A stretch of DNA of 64,000 nucleotides, taken from positions 18,100,721 to 18,164,720 of the forward strand of contig NW_025062479.1 of the NCBI RefSeq assembly GCF_000002995.4. Direction: 5' to 3'. This document shows positions 13,101 through 25,234 of the stretch, piece after piece (the stretch's first letter is position 1; every line of letters starts with the position of its first letter). The notes beneath the pieces were generated by a model. The model was given only the letters and a program-made list of their open reading frames with translations, ran no database searches and was not told the DNA's origin. The stretch comes from Brugia malayi (Eukaryota; Nematoda; Chromadorea; Rhabditida; Onchocercidae). The position numbers were made by a program, and so were the translations under genes.

Positions 13101-15545
13101 TAATAGTGATGTATGGGATATTTGTAAAACATACATAAACAAAAAACTGAAAACCGTCAGAATGAGAGAATTCGAAAAACTTTGATTTGTCATGAAAACT
13201 TCTACCTTTTGTTTTAGAACATTTATTCATGCTGCATTAGATATTCTTTGGTTCACTATTCAAGTAAATAATTGGTTTTTTTTTTCTTCCTTTTCTGAAG
13301 GATGAACTAAATCATCTGACACTTCATCTGACAAACTCAAAATTTAAATAATAAAAAGAGCCAGAAACCATGTCTGGTATTAAATACAATGTAGAGTTTG
13401 TTCCTATCATTTTCTTTAGGCTTTAAAAATGGCTTAAAAATCTTAAATGTTTGAAATAGAAATTGAAGATAGCTTCAGTCAGGAAAGAGTTCAAAATATT
13501 TTCATTTACTTATATCCAATGATTTTGCAGCCTAAACTGAAACCACTACCTTTATATTTTACAACACATGTGTTCACTCCTTCAAAAGTTAATAATTATC
13601 ATTACTACCACCACAATTCCTGAAATAATATTTCTCCGTATTGCAGATTTTACTTAAACCGAGCTATAGCGAGCTATATCGCTTATTCATTCTTCCCAAT
13701 CAAATTCGTGTAAAAATTATGTCATAAATAAAGACTGTTTGGAGAAAAGTTTGATTTGCGTCTAGTGCGCGAGAATTACTCATTTAGTGTCACTTAGAAA
13801 ATAATAAAATGAAATCTGAAATTTTCTAGGTTATGCTGTGCAACTTTGGCCAAGGATTTAATGTTCATCGAAGATATCTAATACAATCCAACCAGTTCTT
13901 CTACTTTTAATAGAAGGAGAGTGCAGAATCATCGAATCAGATAAAAATCCTCCACATATATTGTGTATGTGTCGTTATCACATTTATATGTCTGTCTGTT
14001 TTTAGCTTGCTTAGCTTAAAGCCAGTATAATATGAATATTGGATGAACAAGAAACGAAAAATTACTTTGCTTCACTGAACATTGCTTTACTTCACTGCAT
14101 TATGTAACTTTTCCTATGCAATATCCTAAATAGATTACTAAGTAATCTTTACTTCGATTTCAGTATTCGAATATTTCCTTTTCATCTTAAATAAGTTTGG
14201 AGAGAAACAGAAAAAACAAAAAAGAGACATAAAATAACCTGGCTAAAATATGTACTTAGCAATTCGGCGGCACATGTTGGATATATTCTTTACCCTCTTT
14301 AAAAAGATTAATATTAATTTTTCTACACAAATCATATACACATTTATTAATCCATCAATTGAGCAAAATTATTACACTCTTCTTTAGTTTCAATTAACAA
14401 TAAGGACTTGCATCTACTTTAATTAGTTATTTGGAATTCAAAAAACCGAACTGATGAAAATTCCAGTCAGAAAATCAGCGTCTGGTATCTTATAGACAGT
14501 CAGTAAATTTCAACAAAAAATAATAAACGCTTTCAATCAATGGGATATCCATGAAATAAAGAAAGAAAATTCACTCATAGAAAGTTCTCTTTTCCTTTTT
14601 ATTATATTTGAGCAATATAATGCATTTGAATAAATGGTTCTTCAACACATTTAAGGAAACTTGAAATGTCTCATATTTCAATTTTAAAAGTAGTCATAAA
14701 AATAGACATATTCAGTTAGGTTAAACAGCACCGCAAATACCCAATCTTCATCAATCAAATAAGTTTTGTTTGAGAAACCTGAATAGAGCTTTTACTTCCA
14801 AAATGAATTGACTTAACTACTTGTTATTTTCGATTTTATTGTTTCACTTCTGACTCTTTTATTTTTATCTTGTTCTTCGTTTTTGGCTGTAGAAAGGAGT
14901 CTAATTGAATATTCGGTCACTGAAATATAATTAGGATTTAATCTATTCCAGTTCTGTCGTAAGAGATGCTCACAAAACTATATGCATATATGTGTGAAAA
15001 AAAAAAAAAAAATGACACACAAAAAGGCTTAAACATGTGACATGAATCACATTATTTACAGCAAATCCAGGAATTTTATTTCCTTGGCATCACGAACTTA
15101 TTTCTAAGTCTCATTTCTTCTCTCTTCTCTCTTTCAAAACATTTAGTTCTTTTAAAAGTCATTTAATTTTTTTTTGTTCACGATTAAGAACAGGAAAAGA
15201 TTGCAATGATGAGTGCTGATAAAACATAAAGTGCTCTCATAACAACTGAATTCTCAAATATTTGAATTTGACTTTTCTCTCTTTATTTATCTCAAAAGAA
15301 ACAAACAATTGTAATTTTTATGATTTCTAAAAAAAGCATGACAAGGATATTAGGATAGCAACAATAGCAGAAAACAATATTGTCACATAATTAGCAAGTA
15401 CTGGTCATTAGTTAGTAAGTTTGAAATTTCATTGTCAAAGTTAATGTTTTACATGCAGTACAAAAGATAATGAAGAAAACTTGCCAACGGCATAAAATGA
15501 TGCATGTGAATGAAGGAGCAGAGCGGGAAGGATCGGCCACCACAT
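10131..15545 (-). CDS. cab-1: CAB-1 / NPDC1-family single-pass membrane protein
   Basis: Six exons close exactly in phase (minus strand): 15485-15545, 12464-12559, 11546-11803, 11094-11160, 10830-10938, 10131-10325, giving 261 residues. Exon 1 encodes a signal peptide (MWWPILPALLLHSHASFYAV). Exon 3 is hydrophilic. Exon 4 is the transmembrane segment (AVATACMLAVVIGIATGSYYFF). Exons 5-6 are the conserved cytoplasmic tail with SPADSCDFTYAPTGPGK, a YHYQ-like LHHYQQAKQK, and FSVYECPGLAPTGDIEVQNP, which is close to the human NPDC1 tail FTVYECPGLAPTGEMEVRNP. In C. elegans CAB-1 is the NPDC1 homologue that binds the Rab3 exchange factor AEX-3 and acts in neuronal secretion, so a neuronal vesicle role is inferred. 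Intron 1 is GC-AG (GCAAGT) and about 2.9 kb long. The exon-1 assignment rests on phase and the signal peptide. Confidence 0.88.
12560..15484 (-). other. Long first intron of the CAB-1 gene
   Basis: About 2.9 kb of A+T-rich sequence between the signal-peptide exon and the rest of the gene. I read both strands for exons or conserved protein motifs and saw none. There is a poly(A) run near 14999-15012. Intronic enhancers are possible but nothing in the sequence shows one directly. Confidence 0.5.
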
Positions 15546-18500
15546 TCTGTCCGCTCCTCGCGATGACTGCTGGGAGGCAGAAACATCCGTGAGACTTGAA
15601 TCAGTCAGCAAGCTCGCAGCTACTGATGGCTCTCGTGTATCGATCCTTGGAGACAGCCGAGTCGAGCTGCTTGGATTTGCTAGCCGAAAAAGCCTATTTC
15701 TCTACTTCTCGACGTCATTCCTCTAATAGACATGTTTAGATCCTCAATGTTTCTATATGTGGGACTGATACGATTAGATCAAAAGAGATGGCAGAAATCT
15801 GCAGGGATGATATTATTGTATGAGCAAATAATTGTTCGTACAATATGAAATGGATTTCATATTTGTCATTCGTTATCTATCTCGTCTGGCATATTTTCAT
15901 TGAACAGTTAGTGTCGTTTCACTTGAGCGGAGCGGTTGTTCCTAGTGATATCATGGCAGGAAAAACACCTCTGGAATTAAATGAGTTCTCAAGTGCATTT
16001 CAAGCACATCTGGTACAACTATTTCATTGCTAAGCAGATAAGGTTAAGTAAATGTACATTTCATTGCTTGGTGATCATGAAGTATTCCATTTCTTAGGAA
16101 ACAAGATAATTTGGCAAGCTTTTTATCTTTTATTAATCTATGAATTTTCAACGATTTTAAGAACCATTTTCTTTCTCATTTTAATAAGATTTCTTAGTAG
16201 TGAAACAAAAATTAAAACTATTGTCAAAATATAAACAAGAACAAAAAATTCCCTGTAAGTTCTTGCCGATGATGATGCGCTTCTTACATTAAGCATTATT
16301 TGAAACCTTGATTAGCATGAAAGGTTATATCAAAAGGATTGTTTTATTTACCTTCTTGATTATATACAAAGATACATAAATGATGATTGCAAATTGGTAA
16401 CAAATATGATAATATAGAAAAATGAAGTAATATGCTTTTCAGAGCTTCCTTATCATATTAAACCTTTGTTTATTTTGGCTCCATAAACTATAGCAATAGC
16501 TGCTGTTTGTGGGCTAAAATAAACAATAGATACTAAAATAACTCAGCTATTGCCGAGATGGAAATTTGTCATGAATTTGAAAATTCCATTGTTACAAAAG
16601 AATACAAAGTGTGTACAAAATTAATGAAAGCTAAATCAGTTATTCATCAAAAAGTGTTTGTTCCAATTGTTTCTTAAAAATTTCTTTTCCTGGTAAACGT
16701 AAACTAACATAACCATGTGTTACCAGTTTTTTTGAATGTTATTTAAATATAAAATTTGTATTCCAACTGCAAATGTAAGTTGTATTACTGTAATTCTTTT
16801 AAATTTGAAAAAAGTGCAACTGGGTAACCATCTTATTTTGTTTTAGATAATGTGAAACAAATTCATTGTCGAAATATATGCAAACGAAAGAAAAAAATAA
16901 TCTTGTTGGCATTTAATTTGGTTACACGGATGAATATGGCAGGATGAAAATGAAAATGAGTATATAAAGTTATTATGGCATTTTTGAGCTTGGTTATGTC
17001 GTACAAGTATCAAAAGCTTAATGAGAATTCTGTTAATAATTCAGTTCTGTATGTTTCCTCAGCATAAACAGTTATTCATGTTAGCATAAACGTCTTCCCT
17101 TTCCCTTTCTTCTATGATAAACATCACAGACCGCTCTCCTCTATACCAAGATTTAATATAAAGGTTTCTTTATTGAGTTTGAAAGGTGCAGTTGTTATGA
17201 TTTAAAATCATTTTTACATCATAGTAAAAATATTTTTGAATATCAGTTCCTATTAAACCCATTCAAAACTCTCAAATATGAATTAAGGCGAATACATCTT
17301 GTATCTCACTAAATCAATAAATCATATCCCAATAAATCGATATCGATTGCTTCATCTTCTCTTTTAGACATATTTATGGTCCGAAATTTCTTTGTGTTTT
17401 TCGATATTCTTCATCTTAGTTCTCGAAAGAGCACATGTTTACCAGCAGTAGTGATAGCTCAACAAAAAAGTATTAACGCTTAATAATTAAGACAAACTCA
17501 TCAGTCATAAAGCTTTTTGTTGACTGTTTTTGTTGTTCTGTTCATCTTCAAATTGTCGACTGAAAAGAACGAATTCTCAATTCACAGCTTTTTGTTATAC
17601 AGTTAGTTGTCTTCCATTCTTCTTTTGTATTTCATTCTATATGAATTTAGTAATATCACGCATTATGAAACACGAAATCTTTGGATGATATTCCTTCGAA
17701 AGCAATTTTAATTTGCATAGATTATGGGAATAAATGGATTCATTCACAATAATTTGGTACAACTATGTTGTATTTTTCCAGGTTGCAGCAAGTATCAAAA
17801 TTATCATCAAATTAAATAGCAATAGAGGCATCAGAATGGGAGCAAGAGGAAGAATTTCATCACTTTTATTGTAAATAAGGACAGAAGAATTAACAAATTT
17901 TACAATGACATAATAAATAATTTTAAAATTAATGAAAAATATGATTTCCGTTCTTGGTATTGGTTTGGATTGAATTCAATAATTTTATCTCAAATTACTC
18001 TGACACATAAATGGTCTTTAAAAAAATTTAACAGAACTATAACACAGAGGTATGATAAGAGTTAAATGGAATTGTGATAATTGTAAAATGTAACGATGAT
18101 AAGTGATGTGCATTTGCTGTCTGTGAACAATACCGTTAATTAAAGGGTGAACAAAGCCAATTAGAAGAGAAACAGTTCTTCTGCAGCATTTCTTTTCCTA
18201 TTTCCTGTTTCCTAATCATTTTAGACACATGGATTTATGTTTCAAAGTATTCTAATCTTAGGTTTAAACATACTTAGATATTGTTCTTACTTTAACTTTG
18301 CATTATGCTTTTAATAAGCTGACTGAAATACGGTTTTTATTTTTTAGAATAAACATATTTGGATAACAACGAGCATTACTTCACCTAATCTTTTCAAAAG
18401 CTAAAGTTCTAATATCTCACAACTTTTCACAGCCTCAACTTGCTATTTTTCTCTCATTTCAACAGAAAAAATGATTTAAGGAATGGAAAATCTGAGTTGT

Positions 18501-20488
18501 ACATAACTCGTGTACTTACTTTACTATTCCGGAAGATATGGAGTCGAAAATTTTCGTTTCTAATTGTTCTTTCTGTTGCGTATACCTTTTGTACTCTTAC
18601 TGTATTATCACTTTATACTTTTACGAAATGATTTGAAGTAAAAAATTAGGTCATTGTCCTCTTCTCGCATTCACGAACGAGATATAACACATCTACTGAG
18701 CTTATCAGTGATTACAGATCAATGTTAGGAATAACTGGCTATGCACATATCTCCTTCCGCTCACCCATGCCAAAACTCTTCTTGAAATGCCACTGTTGCA
18801 GGATGCAAACGATTTTTGTACCATTGCTATTACGTCCACCATGTGCGCCTAATCAGTTCCAGGTGGGAAGGCATTAGTAGTTGTAGTATGGTTTCTATCC
18901 TGCGCCGTTTTCTGTTTCTTTACTTGTATATTGTTAGCGTATTTTTGTGCATACCTCTTTCGGTGGTTATCTGGTGGTTACGACGAAAGTTTGACGAGGA
19001 TTTGGTGGCTGGTGATAAACAGGTATTATAAAATTTCGGAATTTGGCTTTCTAAATTCAGATTTTATTTGTGGATAATGGAAAATTAGAATTACGGGACA
19101 TGGTCATTTACATCTGAAAAGTTGTTTATTTAGTCTAGTGATAATTTTACAGATAGGATATTACCAATCTAATGAAAATAAATCAAGTAATATTTTATTT
19201 GATTTTGTTTGTTTTAGAATTTCATCTTTTTTAAGATTACTTATGCATTCAAAAATTCATCCATTTCCTACTCGATAGTTCCAGTCCCAAAGATAACATC
19301 GATGTTAATGTACAAAGTCGAATTATTTAGATAATTAAATAACAGTTCTTAATCATTTATAGTCGCCGTTACCAGAACTCTAACATATTGTCAACAGCAA
19401 TAAATTAGAACTGTTGTGCTAAAATTCATCCTTTAGTCATTTCTAATGCTCATTTCAAATTAGTCAGTCGTAATTTTGGGTTGTAGAAAAAAAAAAAAAC
19501 GTTTCAAATAAAAAAATTAGTTGCAATTTTCTGCTTGCTAAAAAATGTGTTTTCTTTAAAAAAAAGACAAAGATTTTGCACTGTCATCTTTTCATATAAT
19601 AAATATTAAATTTGTCTATATACTATCTTCTTTTCAAATAGAGATACAACCAAAGTTTTTAATAAGTTGTAATTTGCCTGTTTTAATAGCTGTTCAGTGA
19701 TTGGTTGCAATTATACTCGGCTTCTCGAGCATTCTTGGAAGTTAACAATCGGGAAATAACAGTTTTAATATATTTGGAGAAAAAAGTCGGAAGCTTTTTT
19801 TATTTAATGTTGTATACGTCATATCCCTACTTTAATTCTTTGATGCATTTCACGTGTATGAATTCAACTATGGTACATCATTAATGGGAAATGCGAAGGT
19901 ATTCTGCAAAAGACTGAGAAGGAAGGATTGATTGCTGGAATTTAAATTTAAAAACAATTTCCTAAGTAATATTCTAAGCGGCTTAATTTGGATAAAAAGA
20001 CTGGTTCTTGAAAGACAGATTTCTTTCTAGACTAATTTCGATACAAAACATATATCTTTTACAACATGTTCCTCAGATATGAAATTTAAACTAATAGCCT
20101 TATTGCTAATGTGTGAGTCTTTCCGATGACTAATACAAAGGAAGGAATTTATATCTTTTCCGATTTTTTTACGAGATTTGCTCACTTATCTAGCCTTAGG
20201 AAACGACAAAAAAAGAGACTCAAACAAAGTTAAGTACAAAGAGTGAAGAAAACGAAAAGAAAGTAAACAAAGGAGAAAGGGTGAAGGAAGGATAGCTAGC
20301 AAATGCCGCTTGCACAATCTATCAGATTTGGTATATCAGAAGTTTCAGATATCAGTAAATGATTGCTTCCTGTTTTTCTTCGCAAAGTAATTGTCGATTA
20401 TCGTTATCATTAATATATGACTGAAAATATTTTTTGAAGTCCGTCGGTAATTGCAAATGATTAACAGCTTATTTTGGCAATTTAAGGC
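15546..20488. other. Gene-poor stretch between divergent CAB-1 and ALG2
   Basis: Nearly 5 kb with no supported gene. It should hold the promoters of CAB-1 (leftward) and ALG2 (rightward). The only coding-like element is a possible N-terminal exon for ALG2 at 18888-19011. A 62-codon frame at 15845 begins with a hydrophobic stretch but has no neighbouring exons or family match. The rest is A+T-rich with homopolymer runs. Confidence 0.5.
18888..19011 (+). CDS. Candidate alternative N-terminal membrane-anchor exon for ALG2
   Basis: An ATG opens a 41-codon frame beginning MVSILRRFLFLYLYIVSVFL and continuing through a hydrophobic segment to WWLRRKFDEDLVA. A donor G|GTGATA at 19011 leaves phase 1. 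The acceptor at 20486 (TTTAAG) precedes the ALG2 start by two bases, so the join would be in frame and add an N-terminal membrane anchor. The donor is weak, and ALG2 is complete without this exon, so it may be chance. Confidence 0.25.
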
Positions 20489-23400
20489 ATGCTCATCGTC
20501 ATCTTGCATCCTGAACAATGGAACGGTGGATCTGACCGATGCACACTCGGGATGATTAAACATTTCGTTGAACTAGGACATCGAGTTATATGGTACACGA
20601 CAATGATCGATTGCTACTGGGATGCTGAACTATTTGATAACGTAGGTTAGTCTTTTTATTTGCTGATCTCTCCTATCAGTCTGCTTTCAACATTCAATTA
20701 ATGTAAGTTTGGCGGTAGTTGTGCAATGAAAAATACTCATATCTTTCTTAGCGAGCACCTGAGAGGAAAAATAATAAATGGTATGGAGAGGGTACACCTC
20801 AAAGATTGAACTGAACCCACTAGTGATCAGATGCTCAAGTAGCCAGATAAAGCGACACTAAGCATTCAATGAAATATATTTTTAATCTTCAGTGAAATGA
20901 TTTTCAGGTTTTCAGAATTAGAGAACTAAACAGGAAATAAATAGTAAAATGTATGATCATGCGGATAGATTTCAGAATTCTTATCACACGAAATTTTTTT
21001 TCAAATATTTCTAACTGATTTTTAGTCAGCAGTTTTTATCAGATTTGTTAACATTCCATTATGATATACAATTTCGCATGAAATACTCAAAAAAGAAGGA
21101 AAAAAATTATAAATTTTCAGATTAATTTCAGCAAAATTTTAAACAAATTAGAAATGATCAGTTCATCTTAATCTAATCATATCGTAAGTCATGTTAATTA
21201 AACTATATTTAATAAAAATGCTTTTTAGAAATACGCAATGTAAACTTTCCATTGCATCCAGGCGATTGGTGGACACAGAATATATTGCTTGCTTGGCAAC
21301 TTATATTTTCCGGTCTCGTTCCCGATCTTGTTGTCATCGACCACAGTGCAAGGTACATGAATAAAAAGAGTTAGGATCTACAGCACTCTTCAACTTTCCT
21401 ATTTTTATTATTGTGTCAAAAATGCAGCAATCAGTTAAGAAGCGCACACGCACGTGTTGGATTTTTATAATCAATAATATTGTAGTTGGTTGTTAAGCGG
21501 AATTATAGTTAGGGTTTAAATCGTTGTTGTCATTGATCACGTCATTGATATCTCTATCACATTTTAATAACAACGGCATGTAAAATGCATAATCCTGGAT
21601 TGTTTAATAGTTGCTTGCCGATGTTGAAATGGAGATTTCCAAAGGTCAAAATTTTATTTTATTGTCATTTTCCTCAACAACTGGTTATACCTACACGTTT
21701 TTTCCTCTATCGTTGGTATTCGCGAGTGATTGGTTTAATCGAAGGTATGTTGTTCCAGAAAGCTGACCTCATCATGGTTAATAGTCATTTTACAGGTAAC
21801 TGATTTTTGAACTTTAGCAGAGAAGTTTGTGTAAAGGAGTAAAAGTCAGACTTTATAAGAAATTTACTCGAACCATAATAAAAGATTTTGCTTCTGGTCC
21901 TCAACTTTTCGAAATTCCGAAAGTCTCCAGGTTTATTTCTTTTTCTGGAAAAAAACAAAAAACAAAATTTTACGCTAAATTCGAAGTCACTTCTCAAAAT
22001 TTTTATACCTCATTTAGAAACTCAATTTCTTCGTGTGATGCCGGAAGTGAATCCATCCCGACTAATAGTAGTTTATCCTCCATGTAACGTAGATGCTATT
22101 AAAACTGGAGATAAAGCAATCAGTCGTAAACAACGTCAGCATAACAATAAGCGTTACACGTTCTTATCAATGAATCGTTTTTGGCCCGAGAAAAAACTAG
22201 ATATCATTATTAAAGCTGCTGGTAATCTCATCGGGTTGATATTTTATGTATTTTCGACACTTGGCTAGTACCATAATTGAGAATGACTGTGGTTTACATT
22301 AGCCAAAGCTACTATTATCCCTCATAAAACTGAATACTTTAGCAAAGTACAGAAATACTAAAGTCGAGACCTATTGCGAATGCTGCAAGCAAGTTAATGC
22401 GAATGCTGCACTTTGACAGGTACGGGATGGCAACTGATAAGCATTAAAGATATAATGATTAACATATATCAAAGATGTTTTAAAAGCTGCATCGTTTTGC
22501 AGCTCTAATAAAAAGAAACAATAAGATGCGTCCACGTATCGTGCTTGCTGGTTCCGTGATGCCTTACATACCTGAATCACGTATTTATTATAACTTACTA
22601 CAGAAAATGGTTCAAGATATGAAGGTAATGTTTTCCAGAAAAATTGTATTATAAAATTCTTAACTGAAAATGACTTATTGATAACAATTAATTTTACAGC
22701 AAATTATTATTGCTTTTTATTCACTGACATATCTTTTTGTATTCTGTTTCAGGTTGATGATATTGTGGAATTTGTGAAATCTCCCACAGATCTCGAAAAA
22801 TTCTCTTTGTATAGAGAATGTGATACAGTTCTTTATACACCACCAAATGAGCATTTTGGTATTGTACCTGTAGAAGCGTTGGAGCAGCGCAGACCAGTCA
22901 TAGTCTGCGATAGTGGAGGTCCAGCTGAAACAGTACTGGAAGGGATAACTGGTTCAAAGGTCATTTTCTTCTTAATGTTTGTATGGTTTACATGAAATCA
23001 CTACTTCTGTTTTCTCTGAAGTAAGACTTAGAACCTTCGAAGCATAGTAATCATCCAAATAATCATCCTCCATATCAGTACGTTTTATCACCTCGGAAAT
23101 TTTTTAATTGAATAACACTTTTAATTTTTTCGAAATCCAAAACGCCGAAAAAAAGTGTCGAACTGATTTAGAAGATGGTCAGTTACGTTATAGTTAAGCT
23201 GGATGAGCGTTAAAGTGCCTATTTTTTGATGCCATCGCCACGTGAACTTATACTATTAATTCTCCAATAGGAAGTGATTGTAATAGCGGTAGAAAGACTT
23301 TATTTTCTTCATGACAGTTATTGCTTATTCCTTTTTGAATCGTCGTAGAATCTAAATCTGACTGCAATTTTGAAAATGATTTGTTAATTTGCACAACAAA

Positions 23401-24302
23401 TTTGATGCTTTTCGGTCTTCCATGAAAACTATCTTTCCCTTTCGCCATTTTATCTAGCTTTTTTGCAAACATTCTTATGCTGTCAGCTGGAATGCAATTT
23501 TTTTCGCAATATTATCACTTTCTTCGTTAAATTCTCCATCATATCGCCATTAAGGTTATCTCCGACAGTTTTGAAATGAGGAGTTAATATTTTTGAATAA
23601 TCAGTAATTATAATATCATTAATGTCCCTTATAACAATTTTTCTATTATTTCTCATATGTGCAATATCATGTGCATCCTTTCGTTGCATTCAATAGATTA
23701 ATTTTAAAAATTTATTTGATTTCTGAAACTTAAACAGAAATCATTCTATTGCAAAGCTTTTATTTCTCAAGAGTTGCTTTTGCAGATAGCTGCTCCTCAT
23801 GGAAGACTGTTAGCAATTGCCATGGAGGAACACATGAGACGAACTTCATGGCCTGCTCTTGATGATGATGAAATCTATGACTGTCAAGTAAGGGTCATTT
23901 TGCTTTTATTTTTTCGTGGCTCTCACTGATTTAAGTTGATATTGATACATCCTTTAAATGCTTATTTTAGCAATCTTATTTTTGCTTTTTCATGTTTACT
24001 TCATTATACAAGAGATTATAGGTGTGGACAAATTCAGCTAAATGGCCAGGCTGAATAGATCCATTCAGTACAGTGTTTTAGAAGGTTGTTGAACTAGATC
24101 TAAAACAGTAAATTTAGAACGGTCCTATTAATGGAGGAAATAATCAATATGTTTGTTGCAGCGAAAACGTTTTGAACAGTACTTCAGTTTAAATGGATTT
24201 TGCAATCGAATCAATGATGCTCTGGCTTTTTTGTTCCCGGATGACCAGATTGTGACCAGTAACACTTTGTCACTTGAAGAGAAGGACGAAACCTTCCAAT
24301 AA
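20489..24302 (+). CDS. alg-2: Alpha-1,3/1,6-mannosyltransferase ALG2
   Basis: GT4 glycosyltransferase that adds the second and third mannoses to the dolichol-linked N-glycan precursor on the cytosolic face of the ER. Eight exons close in phase: 20489-20645, 21229-21352, 21611-21795, 22018-22221, 22503-22624, 22753-22959, 23786-23887, 24162-24302, giving 413 residues (human ALG2 416). Seen: an N-terminal donor-domain start MLIVILHPEQWNGGSDR, ILFYCHFP, MVNSHFT, VVYPPCNVDA, and the family signature YTPPNEHFGIVPVEALEQ with its E-x7-E pair, followed by DSGGPAETVLEGITG. ALG11 is excluded because the YTP-NEHFGIVP-E and SGGP-E motifs are those of ALG2. The start may be used after trans-splicing at TTTAAG just upstream, or the protein may carry the extra anchor exon at 18888. 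A poly(A) signal lies at 24435. Confidence 0.93.
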
Positions 24303-25234
24303 CAGATTTGTTGTTAAGATGAACAATTTTGTCAGTCTAGTATATCTGTTGTTTTGTTTTCATTTATTCTTCTTCTCTAGTTGAAAAATTTCTAAACAAC
24401 GAAGCAAAAAGCTCGTGAGCATAAATGTGTGTTAAATAAAAAATTCAAATCTGAATGAACCCTCCTAATTAATGAATTAATTAGCGCATGTTTATTAGAA
24501 TACCAATGGTAAAAGAAAATTTTCTTAAGTTAAAAAAGCTGGAAAAAATTTCTCAGAACAGGTAGGAGTTCCTTGTAAACTTATTCTTCACTTTCAGCAT
24601 TGATTCTAGAAATTCTATAATGGTAAGCAGCAGCTAGGGATTTATTACTAATTTGATAATGTAATCATTAATGTTTCCAGGTCTCCCCATTTCTGGCATA
24701 GGCAGTTATGAAGCTTTGACATCATTGAAAATGCGCTTCTGTGAGGTTTATCAGAATTTCATCGGAGTAAGGTTAAAAATTTATCAGTTAAACGGTGTTA
24801 TTAGTCAATTGAAAATATAACTAAACGATCTCTTCTAATTTTCAAATTAGATAGAATCAGTACAAAATAAAAACAGTTTATTCTGCAAGAAGTACCAAAA
24901 CTTTCTAAACTTATAATAAGTTGTTATACTTTTTCGAATGTATATGTCAATGGTGTTTACACAAATTTTGATTGCAGTAACGTGAGGATGATAACTTCAA
25001 CATCACAGTTTTAAATTGACTAGCTGTAGTTGTATCTTCAAAAGAAAACAAATAATAGAAAGTTGGAGAAAATTTTATTTTTGCCCCTGAAAGACTATGC
25101 GGAGGGAAAATGATTTCGGTAGAGGAAAATTAAAGATGAATTAAAATTTTTCAAAAACTTTCTTATTCTATAAATACTTCACTTCTTACCCACAATTATA
25201 CAATGTTATCTGTTTCCATTGCCTGGACTTTCAG
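24303..25234. other. Convergent intergenic ALG2 / GT31
   Basis: This stretch contains the 3' ends of ALG2 (+) and the GT31 gene (-). No further exon is convincing. A short splice-like segment at 24681-24765 has no partner. Confidence 0.45.
24435..24440 (+). terminator. Poly(A) signal of ALG2
   Basis: AATAAA about 130 nt after the ALG2 stop codon, a normal distance for a nematode 3' UTR. Confidence 0.55.

Noticed and set aside
15845..16033. 62-codon plus-strand frame starting with a hydrophobic stretch (MKWISYLSFVIYLVWHIF)
   Set aside because: No acceptor context, partner exon or family match; frames of this length are expected by chance in 5 kb of A+T-rich DNA.
18440..18631. 63-codon hydrophobic frame upstream of ALG2
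   Set aside because: Composition driven by T-rich DNA, no ATG context or splice partner that leads into ALG2.
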